The position numbers and the translations under genes are program-made. The notes under the pieces are model-generated. The model had not been told where the DNA came from and did no database searches. It saw nothing but the letters and a program-made list of their open reading frames with translations. Source: Abyssicoccus albus (GTDB lineage: Bacteria > Bacillota > Bacilli > Staphylococcales > Abyssicoccaceae). From it: a DNA stretch of 64,000 nt. The stretch spans positions 807,956-871,955 of the forward strand of contig NZ_RKRK01000002.1 in assembly GCF_003815035.1 (NCBI RefSeq), in the 5' to 3' direction. Position 1 is the first letter of the stretch. Each line of letters opens with the position of its first letter. Shown here one piece after another: positions 27,789 to 37,362 of this stretch.

Positions 27789-29051
27789 ATGAATAATCAA
27801 CCTCTTGCTTATCGCATGCGTCCGACAACGATTGACGAAGTCATTGGCCAGCAACATCTCGTTGGTCCGAAAGGAATCATTCGTCGCATGGTCAACGCAA
27901 AACGCCTGACTTCAATGATATTATATGGACCTCCTGGTATCGGCAAAACAAGTATCGCAAGTGCAATTGCAGGTTCAACAAGATATAAATTTCGATCATT
28001 GAATGCAGTAACGAATAGCAAAAAAGATATACAACAAGTGATTGAAGAAGGAAAGATGAGTGGTTCTGTCATTTTGTTATTAGATGAGATTCATCGATTA
28101 GATAAAGGTAAGCAAGATATTCTTCTTCCTTCGCTTGAACAAGGAACTGTCGTACTCATCGGTGCAACGACATCAAATCCATATCATGCCATTAACCCTG
28201 CAATTCGAAGTCGAGCTCAAATCTTCGAACTGCATAGATTAACAGATGAAGAAATATTACAAGGGCTTCATCATGCGTTAAAAAATGAAGATAGAGGGTT
28301 AGGTCAATACAATATCGACGTTGAAGAACAAGCATTAAAGTATATCGTTCAATCTAGCAATGGTGATATTAGAGCTGCATTAAATGCATTGGAATTAGCT
28401 GTTCTAAGCCGTGATGAGTCAACAAATATGATCACATTAGAAGACGCTCAAGACTGTATGCAACAACGTGCCTTTAGCTTCGATAAAGATGGTGATGAAC
28501 ATTATGATCTTATGAGTGCATTTCAAAAGTCTATTAGAGGATCTGATGTCAATGCGAGTTTATATTACTTAGCAAGATTACTCGAAGGCGGTGACTTAGT
28601 CACAATTGCTAGAAGGTTACTGGTCATTAGCTATGAAGATATATCACTCGCTTCACCACAAGCAGCCGTTAGAACATTAAGTGCGATTGAATCCGCTGAA
28701 CGATTAGGTTTACCAGAAGCAAGAATCCCGTTATCTCAAGCTGTCATAGAACTTGCACTAAGTCCTAAATCAAACAGTGCGATTCAATCCATCGATAATG
28801 CATTATCGACGGTACGTAAACGTAAGGCCTATGATATTCCGAACCATTTAAAAGACGGACATTATAGTGGTGCCAAAAAGCTTAACAGAGCGATTGGATA
28901 TAAATTCCCTCATAATTATGAAGGTCACTTTATTCCTCAACAATATTTACCAGATGAATTGGTAGGTACACAATTCTTTGAACCAAGTAGTCAATCTCAA
29001 TTCGAAGAACGTCTGAAACAAATCTATGAAAATATACAAAAGCAACAATAA
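27789..29051 (+). CDS. rarA: RarA (MgsA), replication-associated AAA+ ATPase
   Basis: A 420-residue AAA+ protein related to clamp loaders and RuvB, acting at stalled replication forks. Walker A GPPGIGKTS is near residue 46, Walker B LLLDEIHR near 97, sensor I GATTSNP near 125, and arginine finger PAIRSRAQIFEL near 138. The C-terminal tetramerisation part includes KDGHYSGAKKLNRAIGYKFPHN. It has an AAGGAG ribosome site and its own promoter, and is followed by a hairpin terminator. Confidence 0.95.
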   Translation: MNNQPLAYRMRPTTIDEVIGQQHLVGPKGIIRRMVNAKRLTSMILYGPPGIGKTSIASAIAGSTRYKFRSLNAVTNSKKDIQQVIEEGKMSGSVILLLDEIHRLDKGKQDILLPSLEQGTVVLIGATTSNPYHAINPAIRSRAQIFELHRLTDEEILQGLHHALKNEDRGLGQYNIDVEEQALKYIVQSSNGDIRAALNALELAVLSRDESTNMITLEDAQDCMQQRAFSFDKDGDEHYDLMSAFQKSIRGSDVNASLYYLARLLEGGDLVTIARRLLVISYEDISLASPQAAVRTLSAIESAERLGLPEARIPLSQAVIELALSPKSNSAIQSIDNALSTVRKRKAYDIPNHLKDGHYSGAKKLNRAIGYKFPHNYEGHFIPQQYLPDELVGTQFFEPSSQSQFEERLKQIYENIQKQQ

Positions 29052-29092
29052 TTTTAAAAATAAATTCAATTTTATATGATAAAGCAAAGAAA

Positions 29093-29126
29093 AGAAGTCA
29101 TGTGAATAAATCTTCACATGACTTCT
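29093..29126. terminator. Hairpin terminator between rarA and the ABC permease gene
   Basis: Perfect 14-bp stem AGAAGTCATGTGAA / TTCACATGACTTCT with a 6-base loop between convergent genes. The T-tracts are modest on both sides. It likely serves both directions. Confidence 0.78.
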
Positions 29127-29183
29127 TATAACTGATTTCACAAAAAACGATCTGAAAATTTCTTATAAAAATACTAATTCATT

Positions 29184-30197
29184 CTATTCACTCGTCACAT
29201 CTCTCATCCTAAACATATAAATCGCAATAGCCATCAACGGAATGATGTACAATAACGTAATGATAATCGAGAATGTTAGCGTCATACCATCATATTTCGG
29301 TGTTTCAAAACCACCGATATAACTTTGAATAAACCAGTTATCCCCTAACCAGAATTTCAAGTATTTCTCGTCTATTTTTGACGACAACCACATCATTGCA
29401 AGTGGCGCTAAGTAAAGCGTTATAAATGAAATACCAAGTGCAAGTGGTGTTGATTTAAAGATTGCCGAGAATGATACGGTAAACCAAGAAATCATAATAA
29501 TCGTAAATAAGTTCGCTAAAAACGACTTACCGATTACTGCCAAGAAGTTTGCATGATCATATCCGTCAGGTGATTTGACCACGAGCAAATCCGTTGGATT
29601 CCCTGGCATTGTAATCAATGACCATATCGCAACGACAGCATATAAAATCGCGAGTAAAATAAACCCTATTACAGCTGCTGTTAAATATTTAGATAATATA
29701 ATTTTCACTCGACTAACAGGCCTTGTAAGTAACATTTTAATCGTTCCTTTATGATGTTCAACAGCAATCATTGAACTCGTAATGATCACGATTAAAAACA
29801 CTGCAAATGTAAATAATGATTTCGTATTTGTATAGATTTGTTCGTATTGATTCATTTGAGGTGCAGGTTGTATATCTTCATCAAGGTGATATTGAAGTCT
29901 TGAAATTTCTTCTTCCTTAGCTGTTAACTCCATTATTTTATCAAAATCTTCGTTTGCTTTCGGGTCTTCTTGGATTTTTGCAATATCTTTACTATAGTCT
30001 TCAATTGTACTTTTAGCAGTCTGTTCCCAATTCTTACCTTCATAACTCTTCGTCATCGATTCATCTACACCCATGAAAAGGTTAATAATAAATCCTAATG
30101 ATGCAATCAAGATTAAGAAAGCAATGCATAAGTAAGTACCTAACCTAAAGAAATGCTTGATCATTTCATTCCACATTAATTTAACCAATTTGTACAC
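29184..30197 (-). CDS. ABC-2 type transporter permease
   Basis: A 337-residue membrane subunit of an ABC exporter. A first helix lies at about residues 18-40, then a long extracytoplasmic, charged loop (about 42-125), then five helices in the C-terminal half; this is the layout of ABC-2 permeases of the NatB/bacitracin-exporter type. The substrate cannot be told. It overlaps the 3' end of the ATPase gene by 17 bp, so the pair is translationally coupled and makes one transporter. No sensor kinase or regulator stands next to it. Confidence 0.85.
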   Translation of the reverse strand: MYKLVKLMWNEMIKHFFRLGTYLCIAFLILIASLGFIINLFMGVDESMTKSYEGKNWEQTAKSTIEDYSKDIAKIQEDPKANEDFDKIMELTAKEEEISRLQYHLDEDIQPAPQMNQYEQIYTNTKSLFTFAVFLIVIITSSMIAVEHHKGTIKMLLTRPVSRVKIILSKYLTAAVIGFILLAILYAVVAIWSLITMPGNPTDLLVVKSPDGYDHANFLAVIGKSFLANLFTIIMISWFTVSFSAIFKSTPLALGISFITLYLAPLAMMWLSSKIDEKYLKFWLGDNWFIQSYIGGFETPKYDGMTLTFSIIITLLYIIPLMAIAIYMFRMRDVTSE

Positions 30198-31122
30198 CCT
30201 CCTCGTCTTTCGTCATGCTAAGGAATCTTTCCTCAAGCGAACTCTTACCAATATAAATTTGATAAAGAACGATATTTCTATCTAAGCATGCTTTAATAAT
30301 TGGAGGTATCTGTTGACGAGATGCGACGATTGTCACTTCATTGCCATCAACTTTCTTAATTTCAAAGTGTTGTTCTAATAATTGTAATAACGGTTCTACT
30401 TCTTTTGCTTCAATAATAATCGATTGATCATGATCACCGAGTTCATTCGTTTTTTGTACGTCAACAACTTTACCATTCTTAATAATACCAATACGGTCAC
30501 ACATGAGTTCCATTTCACTTAAAATATGGCTTGATACAACAACAGCCATCCCTTCTTCACGTGCGAGTCTTCTAATGTAATCTCTGATTTCATGAATCCC
30601 GGCTGGATCCAGTCCATTTGTCGGTTCATCCAAAATCAGTAAACTTGGTTTATGTAATAATGCTTGAGCAATACCGAGTCGTTGCTTCATTCCTAATGAA
30701 TACTTCTTTACTTTGTCGTGAATTCTATTCCCTAAACGAACAAGCTTCACGACTTCATCAATACGTTCTTTCGTAATACCACCATGCATTCTTGCATAGT
30801 GCTTTAAGTTTTGATAACCCGTTAGATAGTTATACATCTCAGGATTTTCAACAATTGCCCCTACATGCTCCATCGCATTCTTATGTTCTTTCTCGATGTC
30901 ATGTCCTTGGATATAGACCTTCCCCGAACTCATTTTAGTCAAGCCTACGAGCATACGAATTGTTGTCGTTTTCCCGGCACCATTCGGCCCTAAGAAACCA
31001 AACACTTCACCAGGAAACACTTCAAATGAAACATCTTTAATGATATGTTTGCTTCCAATTTTTTTATTCACTTGAACCAGTTCTAAACTCGGTTCAACTG
31101 AACGTTGAATTTTCTCTTCCAT
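30181..31122 (-). CDS. ABC transporter ATPase, partner of the ABC-2 permease
   Basis: A 313-residue ATPase of the DrrA/CcmA-like export family. Walker A GPNGAGKTTT (about residues 48-57), signature LGMKQRLGIAQAL (about 144-156), Walker B LLILDEPTNGLDP (about 163-175), and H-loop SSHILSEME are all intact. The C-terminal 80 residues form the regulatory tail of this class. The ATG at 31122 has AGGGGG 9 bases upstream; the frame is open further but without ribosome site or conserved sequence. Confidence 0.9.
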   Translation of the reverse strand: MEEKIQRSVEPSLELVQVNKKIGSKHIIKDVSFEVFPGEVFGFLGPNGAGKTTTIRMLVGLTKMSSGKVYIQGHDIEKEHKNAMEHVGAIVENPEMYNYLTGYQNLKHYARMHGGITKERIDEVVKLVRLGNRIHDKVKKYSLGMKQRLGIAQALLHKPSLLILDEPTNGLDPAGIHEIRDYIRRLAREEGMAVVVSSHILSEMELMCDRIGIIKNGKVVDVQKTNELGDHDQSIIIEAKEVEPLLQLLEQHFEIKKVDGNEVTIVASRQQIPPIIKACLDRNIVLYQIYIGKSSLEERFLSMTKDEEGVQIG

Positions 31123-31409
31123 TAACTTTAATCCCCCTTGTATTTTTTCACATACATATCGTAACATATTTTTATTACTACCCATATCAATTTCAATATA
31201 AGTCATATTTATTACTATACAAGTCGCACAATATAATTGTTAATTATTTGTAAATACAATTGTCTTTTACGATGGAATTTAATATATTTTGCGTATGCTT
31301 AATTGTATTTATTATCAACTTAAATGATTAGTATAAATAATGAAGTGCTTAATGAAGTCTAGAGATATGCACTTGTAAAAATATATGTGTTATAAAGTTA
31401 GTTAAAAAT

Positions 31410-31447
31410 AATCCCCAGGAATTATTAAAGAATGATTCTTGGGGATT
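31410..31447 (-). terminator. Intrinsic terminator after tcdA
   Basis: Stem AATCCCCAGGAAT / ATTCTTGGGGATT (one G-T wobble) with a 12-base loop, followed on the minus strand by TATTTTTA. The rest of the 31123-31471 gap is AT-rich and holds no gene I can support. The promoter of the downstream ABC operon presumably lies there. Confidence 0.82.
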
Positions 31448-31471
31448 TAAATTTTCAACTTACTATTTATT

Positions 31472-32242
31472 CTATTGCCCTTTATCTTTAATTCGTTCTA
31501 CGTGTATATCTTTTATGACATCGTTATAGACAAAGCTTCCACAAATCAGTCCTACCGTAGATGGTGTGAATGCGTTAGATGATGGTGGCATTTGTGCTTT
31601 TCTCGACGTGCCTTCTTTATTTCCTATTTTATCATTCATCTCTTCTTTACTCACAATTGGGCTTTCATCACTAAAGACCACATTGACCCCTTTATAAATC
31701 CCTTCTTTTTTTAGTTTATTGCGTATTACTCTTGCCATCGGATCCATATATGTCTTTGAGATGTCAGCAATTCTAAATCGACTCGGATCACTTTTATTTG
31801 CAGCACCCATACTTGAAATAATCGGTATATTTCGCTTTAAACATTCTTTCATTAAATGGACTTTGTACATAATCGTATCACTCGCATCGATACAATAATC
31901 GAAATCATAATTAAAAATTTCCTCATAGGTCTCATCTGTATAAAACATATGTAATTGAATCACTTCACACTTTGGATTAATTCGTTTAATTCGTTCTGCC
32001 ATAAGCTTAACTTTAGACTCACCAACTGTGTCAACGAGCGCATGGATTTGTCGATTCACATTTGTAATATCGACGTCATCTTTATCGATTAAGATTAATC
32101 GTCCAACACCACTTCTAGCTAAACTTTCTGCTGCAAACGTACCGACGCCTCCAATACCAAGTATCATCACTGTAGTATTTTTTAAACGTTCGATGCCTTC
32201 CGTACCGATTGCTAGTTCATTTCTTGAAAATTGATGTAACAT
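31472..32242 (-). CDS. tcdA: TcdA, tRNA threonylcarbamoyladenosine dehydratase
   Basis: A 256-residue E1-like enzyme that cyclises t6A37 in tRNA to ct6A. The adenylation domain starts with RNELAIGTEGIERLKNTTVMILGIGGVGTFAAESLARSG in pieces (nucleotide-binding glycine motif GIGGVG at about 34-39), then LIDKDDVDITNVNRQ, CIDASDTIMYK and the C-terminal NAFTPSTVGLICGS. Close in type to Bacillus YrvM. It lies just downstream of 6S RNA and aspS, as YrvM does in Bacillus. Confidence 0.92.
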   Translation of the reverse strand: MLHQFSRNELAIGTEGIERLKNTTVMILGIGGVGTFAAESLARSGVGRLILIDKDDVDITNVNRQIHALVDTVGESKVKLMAERIKRINPKCEVIQLHMFYTDETYEEIFNYDFDYCIDASDTIMYKVHLMKECLKRNIPIISSMGAANKSDPSRFRIADISKTYMDPMARVIRNKLKKEGIYKGVNVVFSDESPIVSKEEMNDKIGNKEGTSRKAQMPPSSNAFTPSTVGLICGSFVYNDVIKDIHVERIKDKGQ

Positions 32243-32361
32243 AATGGACTCCTTTATACTCTATTATTTTTTCTATATTTGTAATCTTTTGATGATCAAT
32301 CATTTACAATTTCTGATTTATTTCGTCAGTCTTATCTATTATAAAAAATTCAACAAAAAAA

Positions 32362-32575
32362 GTCACCCTTAGGTGACTTTTATAGATGATCCGACAGAGC
32401 CGTAGCATTTGTTAAACATTTTGGCCTGCTATTTGCAGGTGGGTGCTCTGTTTGTACGTTCAAACGTCCTCAAAAGGCGTGTTTTCCAGAACAAAACCAA
32501 TTAAGCTCCCGTATAAGAAAGTGTTAGGTCAAAATATGATTTAACGACTACGCACTCGTCAGATTTACTATTTCT
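32362..32575 (-). ncRNA. ssrS: 6S RNA
   Basis: The stretch between aspS and tcdA has no reading frame but folds end to end. Near its 5' end GACGAG and CGTAG pair with CTACG and CTCTGTC near the 3' end, forming the closing stem of 6S RNA around a long, interrupted helix. It has its own promoter at 32583-32610 and ends in a terminator (GTCACC-TT-AGGTGAC-type hairpin followed by seven T on the minus strand, 32357-32380). 6S RNA binds sigma-A polymerase and mutes transcription in stationary phase. The position next to aspS matches Bacillus bsrA. I infer the identity from fold and place. Confidence 0.8.
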
Positions 32576-32582
32576 TAATAAT

Positions 32583-32610
32583 ATTGTAACACAAAATTTA
32601 CATTAGTCAA
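32583..32610 (-). promoter_or_regulatory. Promoter of 6S RNA
   Basis: Minus-strand -35 TTGACT (32605-32610) and -10 TACAAT (32583-32588) with an extended TGT just before it; 16-bp spacer. The predicted start is near 32575. Confidence 0.7.
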
Positions 32611-32711
32611 TGAAAATATTTTTTTACGTTATTTTTGAATCTTTTCAATCCATCGATTGTTATAATAGTAGATTAAATAAATTAATGTATACTTAATCAC
32701 AAATAAATTTA

Positions 32712-34484
32712 TTATTTTTCTTTTCTATCCTCTAATTGTATCCCTAACTCCTCTAATTGTTCAGCGGATACTTCACTTGGTGCATTGGTCATGAGACATG
32801 ATGCATTTGCAGTTTTCGGGAATGCAATTGTATCACGTAAGTTACTACGTCCTGATAATAACATGACAAGTCTATCCAACCCTAACGCAATCCCTCCGTG
32901 TGGTGGTGTGCCGTATTTAAAGGCATCAATTAAGAAGCCAAATTGAGCATCTCGTTCTTCATCAGAAAAGCCTAGTGCCTTAAACATTTGTTGTTGGACT
33001 TTACCGTCATGAATACGGATGCTTCCGCCACCTAATTCAAATCCGTTTAATACAACGTCATATGCTTTTGCGTATGCTTTTTCTGGTGCTGTTTGAAGGA
33101 GTTCAACATCTGAATCTTTCGGTGATGTAAATGGATGATGTGCTGCGTGATAACGTTCTGTTTCTTCATCGTACTCAAGTAACGGCCAATCCGTTACCCA
33201 TAAGAAATTAAATTGTTCTTGGTCAATTAGATCTAACTGTTTAGCAATATGGTTTCTCAATTGACCGAGAGATGTTTGTGTGACCTCTTTTTTATCCGCA
33301 ACAAACAATAATAAGTCATTATGTGTTGCATCCAGTTGAGTTAATAATTTTTGTTGTTTCGCTTCATCAAAGAACTTTGCAATTGGACCTGTTAATTGTC
33401 CTTCATCTACTTTCATCCATGCTAGACCTTTTGCTTTATATAACTTCACGAAATCTGTTAATTTATCAATATCTTTACGTGAATATTGATCCGCACTATC
33501 TTTAACGACAATGGCATTGACAAGACCACCGTTTTCAGCTGTTTCTTTAAACACTTTGAAATCTGTTGTCTTAGCAAAATCTGTCAAGTCCTGCAATGTC
33601 ATACCAAAGCGAGTGTCTGGTTTATCAATCCCATATTGAGCCATCGCTTCATCGTAAGTCATTCGGTCAAATGGTGTTTTAATGTCTAACCCTTTCACTT
33701 CTTTCATCACATAAGTTAATAATCGTTCATTGAAGTCCATTACATCTTCTTCATCGACGAAACTCATCTCCACATCAAGTTGTGTAAACTCAGGTTGACG
33801 ATCTGCTCTTAAGTCTTCATCACGGAAACATTTAACGATTTGATAATATTTATCAAATCCAGACACCATCAATAATTGCTTAAACATTTGCGGTGATTGT
33901 GGTAATGCATAAAAGCTTCCATCATGTACACGAGAAGGAACTAAATAATCACGAGCACCTTCTGGTGTTGACTTATTTAATACCGGTGTTTCGATATCGA
34001 TAAATCCATCTTGATCCATAAAGCGTCGAATGGCTGATGTAATTTGATGTCTCATCATGAGTGTCGATTGAATTTTTGGCCTTCTTAAATCGATATAACG
34101 ATGCTTCAAACGAACTTCATCACTGATATCATCATTTTGATCAATTGCAAAAGGTGGCGTCTCAGCTTTAGAAATGATCGTCAATGACGTAGCTTTCACT
34201 TCAATCTTACCTGTTTTAAGTTGTGGATTCACTAAATTTTCATCACGTAAAATGACTTCCCCTTCTACAGTAATGACATACTCAGAACGTAACGATTCAG
34301 CCACTTCAAACATATCCTTCGAGATTGAATCATCGAACACAATCTGAACGATTCCTTCACGATCACGTAAGTCGATAAATATTAATGATCCAAGATCTCT
34401 GCGCTTATTTACCCATCCTTGAAGTGTAACTGTCTGACCTAATTCAGCTTCTGTCACTAGACCTGCATAATGTGTTCTTTTCAT
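32712..34484 (-). CDS. aspS: AspS, aspartyl-tRNA synthetase
   Basis: A 590-residue class IIb synthetase of the bacterial type. The OB-fold anticodon-binding domain fills residues 1-105. The catalytic core shows [51 protein letters not shown], and the C-terminal motif 3 [19 protein letters not shown]. The large bacterial insertion (GAD domain, about 290-410) is present. The start overlaps the stop of hisS by 4 bp, so hisS and aspS share one transcript controlled by the leader at 35766-35995. Confidence 0.97.
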   Translation of the reverse strand: MKRTHYAGLVTEAELGQTVTLQGWVNKRRDLGSLIFIDLRDREGIVQIVFDDSISKDMFEVAESLRSEYVITVEGEVILRDENLVNPQLKTGKIEVKATSLTIISKAETPPFAIDQNDDISDEVRLKHRYIDLRRPKIQSTLMMRHQITSAIRRFMDQDGFIDIETPVLNKSTPEGARDYLVPSRVHDGSFYALPQSPQMFKQLLMVSGFDKYYQIVKCFRDEDLRADRQPEFTQLDVEMSFVDEEDVMDFNERLLTYVMKEVKGLDIKTPFDRMTYDEAMAQYGIDKPDTRFGMTLQDLTDFAKTTDFKVFKETAENGGLVNAIVVKDSADQYSRKDIDKLTDFVKLYKAKGLAWMKVDEGQLTGPIAKFFDEAKQQKLLTQLDATHNDLLLFVADKKEVTQTSLGQLRNHIAKQLDLIDQEQFNFLWVTDWPLLEYDEETERYHAAHHPFTSPKDSDVELLQTAPEKAYAKAYDVVLNGFELGGGSIRIHDGKVQQQMFKALGFSDEERDAQFGFLIDAFKYGTPPHGGIALGLDRLVMLLSGRSNLRDTIAFPKTANASCLMTNAPSEVSAEQLEELGIQLEDRKEK

Positions 34485-35752
34485 GATAACCTCTCCTTTA
34501 ACTCATCCGTTAATGATGATAATTCAATGACATGTTCACCACCGTCATTCATATCTTTCAGTTTTACTTGTTGATTTTTGATTTCATTTTCACCTAATAC
34601 GATCGTATACTTTGCACGTTCACGATCTGCTTGTTTCATCTGCCCTTTCAATTTGCGGGATTTGTAATCTGTATCTGCTTTAACCCCTGCTTTTCTTAAA
34701 CGATGCAATAACTGTACCGCATATTGCTTACTATCTTCATCTAACGTTGCAATAAATAAATCTAATGCATCATCGTGCTCAATCTCTATGCCTTCCGCTT
34801 CTAGAGCTAGTAACAACCGTTCAATGCTTAAAGCGAAACCAATACCTGTCTCATTCGGTCCATCTAACATTTCTAACAATCCATTGTAACGTCCACCACC
34901 ACATAACGTTGTGATTGCGCCGAATCCTTCCGCATCACTCATCACTTCAAATGCAGTATGGGTGTAATAATCGAGACCACGAACTAAATTTGTATCGACT
35001 TCATAATCAATCCCCAGTTGATCTAAATATAATTTCACTTGTTCGAAGTATTGTTTTGAGTCATCATTTAAGTAATCATATATCCTCGGTGCAGATTTCA
35101 CTAATCGATGTTCACGGTCTTTTTTACAATCCAATATTCTCATCGGATTCGTATCAATCCGTTGTTGACAATCTGAACAAAATTCTTCGATCGAAGGCTT
35201 GAAATGTTCTACGAGTGCTTTATTATATTCACTTCTTGAATCAATATCACCAATCGAATTAATGTATAGCTTTAACTTTTTTAGCCCGAATGATTGGTAG
35301 ATATCCATCACCATTGCGATAATCTCAGCATCAATGGCTGGGTCTTCAGCACCAATCGCTTCAACTCCGAATTGTACAAATTGACGATACCTTCCTTTTT
35401 GTTTACGTTCATATCGGAACATTGGACCTTCATAGAACAGTTTAATCGGTTGATTAGCATATCCATGCATTTTATTTTCGATATAACTTCTCACAACAGG
35501 TGCAGTACCTTCTGGTCTTAATGTGATTGAACGATCTCCTTTATCTGTGAATGTATACATTTCCTTTTGAACGATATCCGTTGACCCACCGACACCTCTT
35601 GTAAATAACTCAGTGTGCTCAAAAATTGGTGTTCTAATTTCTTTATAGTTATAATTTTGTGCGATTTCTCTTAACTTATTTTCAACGTATTGCCAATCAC
35701 TTGTCACTTCAGGTAGTAAATCTTGTGTTCCTTTAGCAATATTAATCATCAT
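34481..35752 (-). CDS. hisS: HisS, histidyl-tRNA synthetase
   Basis: A 423-residue class IIa synthetase. It shows [10 protein letters not shown] near the N-terminus, motif 2 [22 protein letters not shown] in parts (about residues 109-130), the histidine-A motif [13 protein letters not shown] (about 258-270) and motif 3 [13 protein letters not shown]. The anticodon-binding domain covers the last 95 residues. Two ATG codons stand side by side at 35752 and 35749 behind AAAGGAG; either could be used, and a longer frame to 35824 runs into the leader RNA and is not real. Confidence 0.95.
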   Translation of the reverse strand: MMINIAKGTQDLLPEVTSDWQYVENKLREIAQNYNYKEIRTPIFEHTELFTRGVGGSTDIVQKEMYTFTDKGDRSITLRPEGTAPVVRSYIENKMHGYANQPIKLFYEGPMFRYERKQKGRYRQFVQFGVEAIGAEDPAIDAEIIAMVMDIYQSFGLKKLKLYINSIGDIDSRSEYNKALVEHFKPSIEEFCSDCQQRIDTNPMRILDCKKDREHRLVKSAPRIYDYLNDDSKQYFEQVKLYLDQLGIDYEVDTNLVRGLDYYTHTAFEVMSDAEGFGAITTLCGGGRYNGLLEMLDGPNETGIGFALSIERLLLALEAEGIEIEHDDALDLFIATLDEDSKQYAVQLLHRLRKAGVKADTDYKSRKLKGQMKQADRERAKYTIVLGENEIKNQQVKLKDMNDGGEHVIELSSLTDELKERLS

Positions 35753-35765
35753 CTTCACTCCTTTA

Positions 35766-35995
35766 ATATTAAAAAAAGTCCCAATGCATTCTATGCACTG
35801 GGACGAAGTTTTCCGTGTTGCCACCCAAATTGATTTATAAATAAATCCACTCGTTAATCTATAATATTCAGTTGTACTTAATGTGTCTCTATCATTGATG
35901 TCATTGATATGATTTCACCGGCCATATCTCTCTTGTATAACATCTAAGCATTAAGCTATTAATTTAAAAATTTAAGTAGTATAGTCTATGAAATT
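35766..35995 (-). ncRNA. T-box leader RNA controlling hisS-aspS
   Basis: The minus-strand leader has stem I closed by CTTAATG / CATTAAG, with CAC, a histidine codon, as likely specifier just inside the closing arm. The T-box sequence TGGGTGGCAACACGG is near 35819-35833. The terminator (AGTCCCAATGCAT / ATGCACTGGGAC-type stem then seven T) spans 35766-35794. Uncharged tRNA-His would favour read-through. The specifier assignment is from alignment of the base stem by eye. Confidence 0.88.
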
Positions 35996-36001
35996 ATCAT
36001 A

Positions 36002-36030
36002 ATCTTATAGACTATTTAACTGTTTGTCAA
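36002..36030 (-). promoter_or_regulatory. Promoter of the hisS-aspS operon
   Basis: Perfect -35 TTGACA (36025-36030) and -10 TAAGAT (36002-36007) on the minus strand with a 17-bp spacer, starting 5 bp after the lytH stop codon. The inverted repeat ATAGTCTAT / ATAGACTAT (35981-36015) overlaps the -10 box and the start site. Confidence 0.65.
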
Positions 36031-36034
36031 GTCT

Positions 36035-36898
36035 TTATGCTCCAAAGTATGCATTTAATCCATCCACAATCCCCGATACTGCAAGGTGTCTATACTTTTT
36101 ATCAACTAACATTGATTCATCGACATCACTACTCATAAATCCTAGTTCTAATAACACTGCAGGCTGTTCAGCAATTTTTAATACGGCGAGTTCATCATTA
36201 GTGACAACTTCACGTGATATAAGAAATGATTTATTAGAAATACTATTAAACAAAGTATATGCATAATCTTCATATTCCGCATCTTTATAGATTACGGTTA
36301 ATCCTGTCGCAAAGTCATCTTTTAATGAGTCAAAATGAATACTCACCATCGCATCGGCATGTGCCTTTCGTTCTTTTAAAGGAACAAAAGTATCATCAGT
36401 TCGACTCATCTTAACTATTGCACCCTTAGCTTCAAGTTGAGATTTCAACATTAACGCCGTTTTTAGTGTTAAATCTTTTTCATGTGTTTTACCACTTCGA
36501 CTAGTAGCACCTTGATCTTTACCCCCATGACCGGCATCGACAAAGATGGTCTTGCCTTTCAAATAATTATGATTCGTCTCTTTTTCAGGCAAGTTTAAAC
36601 TTGTCAAATAGCCTTCAACCCATCCTGATTGATTTTTTTCATCCGAGTAAATCTCGACCCAACGACCTGACCGATCCCTTACCTCATATTTCACACCATC
36701 CAAACTATTATACAATACAGGGTATCGACTGCTTGGACCGGTATAAATCGGTGCTTGCTCTTTCGTTGTAATTAAAGATTCATTAGTTTTGAAAGAGTTC
36801 AATATAATGACGAAAATGACTGATAAAAACAAGAACAATAAAGCAACAAATAATAACGTCTTTAAGTTGTTCAAAATAAACTGTTTCACACGCTTCAT
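36035..36898 (-). CDS. lytH: LytH, membrane-anchored N-acetylmuramoyl-L-alanine amidase
   Basis: A 287-residue cell-wall amidase. In S. aureus LytH, with its partner ActH, removes stem peptides and limits the sites of peptidoglycan synthesis. One N-terminal membrane helix (about residues 12-32) is followed by an SH3b domain (EQAPIYTGPSSRYPVLYNS..., about 45-100). The Amidase_3 domain carries the zinc ligands in IFVDAGHGGKDQGA (about 113-126), MVSIHFDS (about 184-191) and the catalytic Glu in PAVLLELGFMSS (about 243-254). It overlaps dtd by 1 bp. The catalytic residues look intact. Confidence 0.92.
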   Translation of the reverse strand: MKRVKQFILNNLKTLLFVALLFLFLSVIFVIILNSFKTNESLITTKEQAPIYTGPSSRYPVLYNSLDGVKYEVRDRSGRWVEIYSDEKNQSGWVEGYLTSLNLPEKETNHNYLKGKTIFVDAGHGGKDQGATSRSGKTHEKDLTLKTALMLKSQLEAKGAIVKMSRTDDTFVPLKERKAHADAMVSIHFDSLKDDFATGLTVIYKDAEYEDYAYTLFNSISNKSFLISREVVTNDELAVLKIAEQPAVLLELGFMSSDVDESMLVDKKYRHLAVSGIVDGLNAYFGA

Positions 36899-37350
36899 TA
36901 CTTAATCGCTCCATCTTCACTTTCGTACGTTAGCGTAATCGGCCCATCGTTAATTAACTCAACGTCCATATGTTCACCAAAAAATCCGAGGGATACACTC
37001 AAATCTTCATCTCTTAATGCTCCGTTAAACACCTCATAAAGCATAAGTGCATGATCTTTTCCAGCTGCTTCAGTAAAGCTCGGTCGATTTCCTTTTTTGA
37101 CATTAGCATACAATGTGAATTGCGAAATCGATAATATTTCACCGTCCATATCTTTAACAGATTCATTGAGCTTTCCGTGTTCATCTTCAAAGATTCTTGC
37201 ATTTGATATTTTTTTGGCTAACGTTTTGGCATCTTCAACCGTTGATGACTCACGTACTCCTACAAATAAAACAAGACCTTTTTGAATGGAGCGACATTGA
37301 TCTTGATGATTGACAGATGCACGTTTTACTTTTTGAACAATGACTTTCAA
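36898..37350 (-). CDS. dtd: Dtd, D-aminoacyl-tRNA deacylase
   Basis: A 150-residue proofreading enzyme that frees tRNA from D-amino acids and misplaced glycine. The family motifs SQFTLYA (about residues 76-82), with the catalytic Thr region, and NDGPITL (about 133-139) with the Gly-Pro pair are clear; the N-terminus begins MKVIVQKVKRASV as usual. It lies 12 bp after rsh and shares a base with lytH, keeping the staphylococcal order rsh-dtd-lytH-hisS. Confidence 0.95.
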   Translation of the reverse strand: MKVIVQKVKRASVNHQDQCRSIQKGLVLFVGVRESSTVEDAKTLAKKISNARIFEDEHGKLNESVKDMDGEILSISQFTLYANVKKGNRPSFTEAAGKDHALMLYEVFNGALRDEDLSVSLGFFGEHMDVELINDGPITLTYESEDGAIK

Positions 37351-37362
37351 ATCATTCCCCTC

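Noticed and set aside
34481-35824. HisS with an extra 24-residue N-terminus
   Set aside because: The extension would be translated from the T-box antiterminator/terminator region and lies upstream of a proper ribosome site and start.
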